Assembly: GCA_037178975.1 (NCBI GenBank) | Contig: JASJZH010000002.1 | Span: forward strand, 4,650,001 to 4,714,000 | Source of the DNA: Oscheius tipulae | Lineage: Eukaryota > Nematoda > Chromadorea > Rhabditida > Rhabditidae | Direction of reading: 5' to 3' | DNA: 64,000 bases | In this document: positions 58,828-64,000 of the stretch, in pieces | How positions within the stretch are numbered: the first letter of the stretch is position 1 | Layout of the letters: the number at the start of each line of letters is the position of its first letter | Translations under genes and position numbers: made by a program | The notes under the pieces: generated by a model | The model's input: the letters and a program-made list of their open reading frames with translations, nothing else | Database searches by the model: none | What the model was told of the DNA's origin: nothing

Positions 58828-61800
58828 GCGTTATATGTCCCGCAGTTAACGACAGATCTGAAAGTTGGCGAGATCATAAGGTCAAGGTGTGAAGAGGAGA
58901 CTGAGAACAGAGGATAGCCGATGGCACAATGGATAACACGGTTGGGGCAGAAAAGAAGGGCGATTGATAGACATGTCGTAGAGAGTACTTCACCGGGCGG
59001 ATTGAAATACGTTCTGTGGCGAAGGAAAACCACTCACCTGGGACGATTTAACCGGTGCCATTACACGCCAAGGGGACGATAGACTGTGACAATGGCAAAT
59101 CTGATCAAAACCTTTGCTCTTGTTCCTCCAAGGAACACCTCATCCTCTTCAAATCGAGAACAAACGAGAAACATAATGAACTGGAGACTGCTGTAGAAAA
59201 TGAGGGACCATCTGTTTCATGTGGACTCGCGGATCTTTAGAAGTCTTCGAATCAAATGGTCAGAGATTGAATCTAGATAGCGAATCAGTCTCCAGACTAT
59301 CACTTTAATCATTTCATGTCTCTCCTTGTGTACAGTACAGAGTTCGGAAGAGTCTACAGGTAGTCAAGGAGCTTTTCGTAGTAGCAACTCCATTCACCGA
59401 ATTGCCCTCGGTCTCACAAACTGACTCATCTTCCATGCCCTACTCCTAGTTTCTAGGTAATGCCCTTCCGAGGGACGGCAGCTGACGCGCCGGGAACAGT
59501 CAGCTGACTTTCACGGCTTAGCATTGCCAAATGTAAATCCCCCATCGAGTGGGTGTTTCTGTCTCTCTTTCAGACAATTCCTTCTTCTTCCTTCCTCTAT
59601 CTGATCTCTGCTTATCCTAAGAGACGGCCTCGTAAAAAATGCTCATGTGGTGGGGCTATCCTGGGCAACAGGACCGGTTTGTCTACAGTTCTTTGAGAGC
59701 AACTCTTTCGAAAAAGGCACACGTGAAAAACTGCAGACGCTCGTGATTGATAGACAGAACGAACATAATTGCCATTTAGGAGAGGGGTGGAAGTCAGAGA
59801 GGTAGGTAGCAATTCCCTTAGAGTAATGATTAGAATCCTTTTTATCGGGAGATCCCAATAGAAACCGTTGACAGGGAACCAATTTCACGGTCCTCGTTGA
59901 AAAGACTGTCTCCCCACAAAAGGAAGAATGACCATCCTGCCGTGTAGTAAAGTGAACTTTGAGTACTTCCACAAGGCCAGACCACGTGAAGAGAAAGGGC
60001 TGATGGGTATAGGAAAGAGGAAAATGTTGCTTTTGGACAAGAAAGAGGGAACAGGAGTGACCAGAAATGTCCGTAACGGGGACCAATGATAAAAAGGAAA
60101 GAGAGAGTGGTGGTCATTGTCAAAAGAGAGATGGCTGTTGGCGAACGACGGAGAAGAGAGGGGTGTAAGTGTAGCCAAGGTGTGGACAAATATAGCCGAG
60201 GCTTTTGAGAGTGAGAGACCGTTTTCTCGTTGGCGGGGAGAGAAAACGCCCGAGGTGACGAGAAATGTTCCGCCATACAGTAGTTTTTTAGAAGGACGAA
60301 AAAAGGTATTTCAGGAATGATCAAAAAGGAAGAGGCTCAAGTACACTGTTGCAGGATACAGGCTTTGAAAGGACAATGGGATAGACAGATGGAAAGAGCA
60401 CTTCCTTCCACTTAGCTGTCTTCAGCAGCAATCCGGTTCATACATTGATTTTGAGACGCACTATTCTTCGAGAATTGCCCCCACAAAAAGAGGAAAGTTT
60501 GAAAAGGAAGCAAAGATAAGAGTCTGGATTTGATGCCTCTCTCCCGAACCGGTTCAGAGGCGCTTCCTGGCAGACAGTCTGAACCGACCTTGATCTGACA
60601 TCCGAGAAGTCTACGTCGTTTGGAGATTTTAACTCAACGAAAATGAATAAAAGCTCCTTGAAAACCCTCAAGGCAAGGAAGCAAAACTAAAGATCTCCGG
60701 ACGACTACTGTATGACTATAAGCCTCTTTCGAGGCAATGACAGCTTGACCGTTATCTGGTTTGCCCCCTGGTACTCTCTTCAAATTGATTGTTTAATTGA
60801 CCAGATTTATCAGTAGGAAAAGAACACATGACCATCCTTTCTGGGGTTATCTTTGGGGTTCAGCGACCGTTTCTGTTTTCAGAATGTGAGACTATTGCGA
60901 ACAGACTACTGTAAATCGTTCGACTCTGATGGCTCTTAGGCAGCCGATGACTCTGGTGTATAGGCGTCCCATACTTTAGGCGGAAGAGCCGCCTAATTTT
61001 TCATGGGTCGCCTAAGAGCCACCAGAGCCGATCGTTCTAATACAACTCCGGGGGGGAAGGGTCCGAAAAGAAGTTCGGAAAAACCCCGCTAATTGCCATA
61101 AACCTCTTTCCAATGTGTATACAGCCAGCTTATCCGACCAAATCTTTCTCTTTTTTTGGCACTCGGCCCTCCCAGGAAAACGAGCTTTCAAGGGTAAGAG
61201 AGCTGATACCCGTTACGTGGAGATGAAAAAAGATAACATACGGAGAGAAACATTTTCGGGAGAAACACGCTTCGGGATATAGCTGCTTGGCTAGGCGCTA
61301 AAAAGCGGATTGACCGTCAGTCCAGACGGCACTTAGCCCCTTTCCGACGACAGACTGACCACAAACTATTGTCGGCAAAAGCCCGCTGATTAGCTCTCCA
61401 TTTTTAGCGGAAAAATGGAGCTGGCAACAGCAATTCATGTAGTCAAATAATGGAAAGAAATCGGACTAGATTCGACAGTGGAAAGCCTGGTTGGCACGGG
61501 AGAGAGCAAAATACAGCCATTGTGTAGAAAACTACAGGAAAAGCATTAGTGAATCAATTCTGTGAAACCAAAAGACAACAGAGCTGACTCATCCGTCTGT
61601 AACAGTTCATATTCAGTTTTGTAATGAGTCACTGGATTTGAAAAGAGTCAGGCAAACAAGTGGATATATTTTGACTGGGACTCATCCCAAAGGTCAAGAG
61701 TGTCAAGTGGTAGGAAACTGATGCGTCTGAAAGAATCCACCCGCAACATCGAGTCTGTACCGGCCTGATTCAAGTGCGAAGTAAAAAAGGAACGTGGATG

Positions 61801-63530
61801 GACAGAGCTATCTCCTTTTTTCTGATAAGAGGAGACGGACAGTCTGTCGAGCACACGGGAAAGCCTCCACGAGTAAACTGAACAGCGATCTCGACGCCTG
61901 AGCGTGAACTCGTGTTGATCCAGCTGCTAACTATACCCCTTTATTCCTTCTCCAATGACAAAAATAGAGCGCTTTTTGTTTAGAGAGGAGAGACAATGGT
62001 GAAGGCTGGAAATAGAGCAGGGAATATAGTAGTAGTCATCTGTCCTTCGGAAAGAGCTGTGTTATGTTTGTCCTGAGGCGAGGCTGCAGATAAACCGCCT
62101 TATCAGAAAGGTCATGTTTTGCAGCTGCTCTTTCAAAAGAAGCACTGATATTGAGGGTGGAGAAACCCGATGAGAAGTTCATCATAATCATAAAGAACTA
62201 TCACAATAGGTTAGCAGCCAGTTTCACTCTGCTTCTAAAATTTGTCAATGAAAACTAAACAGAAGCCCATGTGTGGCTGGTCCCAGCTAGTAGAGACCCC
62301 CATAGCTGCTTCTCTCGCGGGCAATCGGACCGGTCCCTGGATCCTGGGTAGGGCTGAGAGGAGGGAGAAGAAGAAGACCTCCCACACAAGTTGTTACAAC
62401 ATAAAGATTCTGGATCTCGTCTATTCAAGAACTTATCCAAGACACGAGGTCATTGCTTGGATTCTACTAAGCAAATGAATAACTATCTCTTGTAGACAGA
62501 TGCCTTGAAAAAGTGAGGTTGAGAGAAAAAAATGAGTGAAAAATAATTGGTCGTTCGGGGGCTATGAGAACAACCGGGCAGATCCGTGATTTTATCCGCG
62601 CGGCTTACGAGATCTGCTTGTGCTGGTTGCAAGCTAGCCGCCCAGGGCTGTCCTTTTACGAGACAAACTTTTGGGGAAAGGAGGATGTACCCCCTACCGA
62701 AAGTTGTTCTCTGAATTAGCATACAGGAGAAGGCAAACTGGTCGCAACTATTAAAGGGGAGACGCTTACACAAAGAGAGTCTCGGATGCGCGACTGCTAG
62801 TGCATTGAGAGCGCCACACAACCAGATCGTGAGATTATATGAGGATGAGAGGAGGTGGTCAGCTTTCAACTGTTTCTCATTTCGTTTGTAGGCAGCGAAG
62901 ACCGAATTAATAAGAGGAAACACTGTAATAGAGTCTAAAAACGAATCCGAATCCCGAACCTCTGTCGGCAATCCCGAAAATGGTACCGAACTCTCGTAAC
63001 CTTTATCGGAGAGACTTTTCCAGTTAATAACGCCCTACATGGACGTTTTGCGAGCTACAAAAATCGCTCCTTTTCGTTCTCCTCAAGTATTAACAAGTTA
63101 AAGAACAAAGTACAGAGGTTCCGTTGCTAATTCCGCAGCTCTGTCAAGTCAACCTAAAATCACTTCTCCAAGAGAAGGCACTTGTGTTGCAAGTTCCATT
63201 TTACCAGTTGGCATCTCTACTCTTCTTCTTCTGTTTTTGTTGGATCTGTTCTCTCCAATTTCTGCATGCAATTCTTCTGAGAAAATCCTATCTTGCGCCG
63301 ATTTGTTGCATTCGATAATTAGTCCTACGGTAGTTTTGCGCGAGACCGCCTTTTTCTAAATATTTGCTGTTGTCATTTTCCGCTCGTAGTTCTGCTACTG
63401 TTTTGTCCCTGTCTATGTTGCACAAAACATCTCAAAGACCCAATAAATGACGCGTAGAGTAGAGATATGACAGGCTCTTCCAGCTCTTCTTTCGCTCTTC
63501 CAGCACAAAGATGACGCCAAGCAGAAACAG
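58828..63530. other. Gene-poor stretch with one structured element
   Basis: I find no supported coding exon on either strand. The longest frames (162 codons at 62483-62971 and 160 at 59842-60324, both -) have no motif or splice support. It contains the self-complementary element at 60918-61035 and probably the upstream regulatory region of the CCCH gene. Confidence 0.4.
60918..61035. repeat. 118-bp self-complementary hairpin/cruciform element
   Basis: The outer arms (60918-60945 and 61008-61035) pair around the core tggctcttaggc / gcctaagagcca. An inner pair places aggcgtcccata near 60962 against catgggtcgcct near 61002. A third nested palindrome (ttaggcggaagagccgccta) lies in the centre. 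There is no open frame. It could be a short foldback element or a structured RNA. Confidence 0.7.
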
Positions 63531-63555
63531 TGAGAACTCAGCGAAGTGAGAATTC

Positions 63556-63977
63556 AGCGAGAACATCCATCCGAGTGTCGTGGGATACGCTGCCAACTTC
63601 AACATCAACCCGTTCGAGTTCGTCGGAGACTTCCACTTCCAGGAGTCCAGGAAGGCTGACGTGAGTTCTTTTATACATTTCCAGTCTACGTAGTAATTTC
63701 AGACCTTGAACTGCATGGGTGAGCTTATCAAAACGGTCGTACACCGTCATGCTGCTAAAGAAATCGTCATCTACGAGGGAAGACGGCCCTCAAGGAGGAA
63801 ATCCCTTCGATCAAGGCTTACTTGGCCAGGTCCGGACACCCCAACACGAAGATTACCTTCATTGTTGCCGCCAAAACCAACTCCGATGTTCGTCTCTTCA
63901 AGACTCACATCAACCCTACCGACAGGCCTACGCAGCAAAACATCGTTCCTTGTTGGTTCTATCATGTCTTCCAATAA
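63556..63977 (+). pseudogene. Fragment of a worm-type (WAGO-like) Argonaute Piwi domain, frameshifted
   Basis: Exon 63556-63660 encodes HPSVVGYAANFNINPFEFVG and DFHFQESRKAD, a block typical of nematode WAGO Argonautes. A normal intron (63661-63702) leads to LIKTVVHRHAAKEIVIYEG, the start of the Piwi catalytic fold. At about 63780 the frame breaks: a short stretch expected after VIYEG is missing, and coding sense continues one frame over as LKEEIPSIKAYLARSG, KITFIVAAKTNSDVRLF, NPTDRPTQQNI. It breaks again before a TAA at 63975-63977. No PAZ or N-terminal region is visible upstream. A 14-bp direct repeat (gtgagaa-ttcagcga type) abuts the 5' end. This is a truncated, decayed copy; sequencing indels cannot be excluded. 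Confidence 0.8.
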
Positions 63978-64000
63978 AACCATCTAACTTTTCAGGTATT

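Noticed and set aside
1..64000. tRNA, rRNA, CRISPR or bacterial-type operon features
   Set aside because: No cloverleaf, T-loop box, rRNA core or spaced direct-repeat array was seen, and the gene structure is clearly eukaryotic.

Overview
The window is eukaryotic and almost certainly from a nematode. The evidence is a cuticle collagen of the standard nematode layout, a fragment of a worm-type (WAGO-like) Argonaute, introns mostly 30-60 bp with GT...AG ends, and pyrimidine-rich AG splice acceptors a few bases before many start codons, as expected for spliced-leader trans-splicing. GC content is moderate. I cannot name a species. Every exon model was built by eye from reading frame, splice sites and phase, so the conserved domains are firm and the small exons are tentative.

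Layout. 0-7 kb: mostly gene-poor, with the 3' end of a possible + strand gene (to 789) and a small secreted-peptide gene (6683-7021, +). 7.1-8.2 kb: cuticle collagen (-). 8.5-16.6 kb: a CLC-2-type chloride channel (-) whose large intron carries a decayed PP1-type phosphatase on the opposite strand. 19.5-23.2 kb: three small - strand genes, coding for a coiled-coil protein, a one-span membrane microprotein and an unknown protein. 23.3-27.2 kb: DNA polymerase delta catalytic subunit (-). 27.8-29.6 kb: a divergent pair, a small membrane protein (-) and an SLC35A nucleotide-sugar transporter (+). 29.7-30.2 kb: an unknown 97-residue protein (-). 31.6-34.7 kb: a TBX20/MAB-9-type T-box factor (+). 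35.4-36.8 kb: a LOTUS-like protein (+). 37.1-37.7 kb: a degenerate SH2 / Fer-type kinase remnant (+). 38.7 kb: a secreted peptide with a Cys-x6-Cys core (+). 39.3-40.5 kb: the nuclear-envelope phosphatase CTDNEP1 (-). 41.3-43.3 kb: a C3orf33 homologue (+). 43.6-55.7 kb: a MAST/KIN-4 kinase (+) with several possible 5' starts and a foldback element filling one intron. 56.2-58.8 kb: a TIS11-like tandem CCCH zinc-finger protein (-). 58.8-63.5 kb: gene-poor. 63.6-64.0 kb: a broken WAGO-type Argonaute fragment (+).

The genes do not form one pathway; this is an ordinary compact nematode gene neighbourhood. Some same-strand neighbours are close enough to suggest operon-like transcription: POLD1 with the gene 82 nt downstream, and C3orf33 with MAST. 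The most unusual items are the foldback element that makes up almost a whole kinase intron, the pseudogene set (PP1, SH2-kinase, Argonaute), the two unannotated-looking secreted peptide genes, and a strong self-complementary element near 61 kb.
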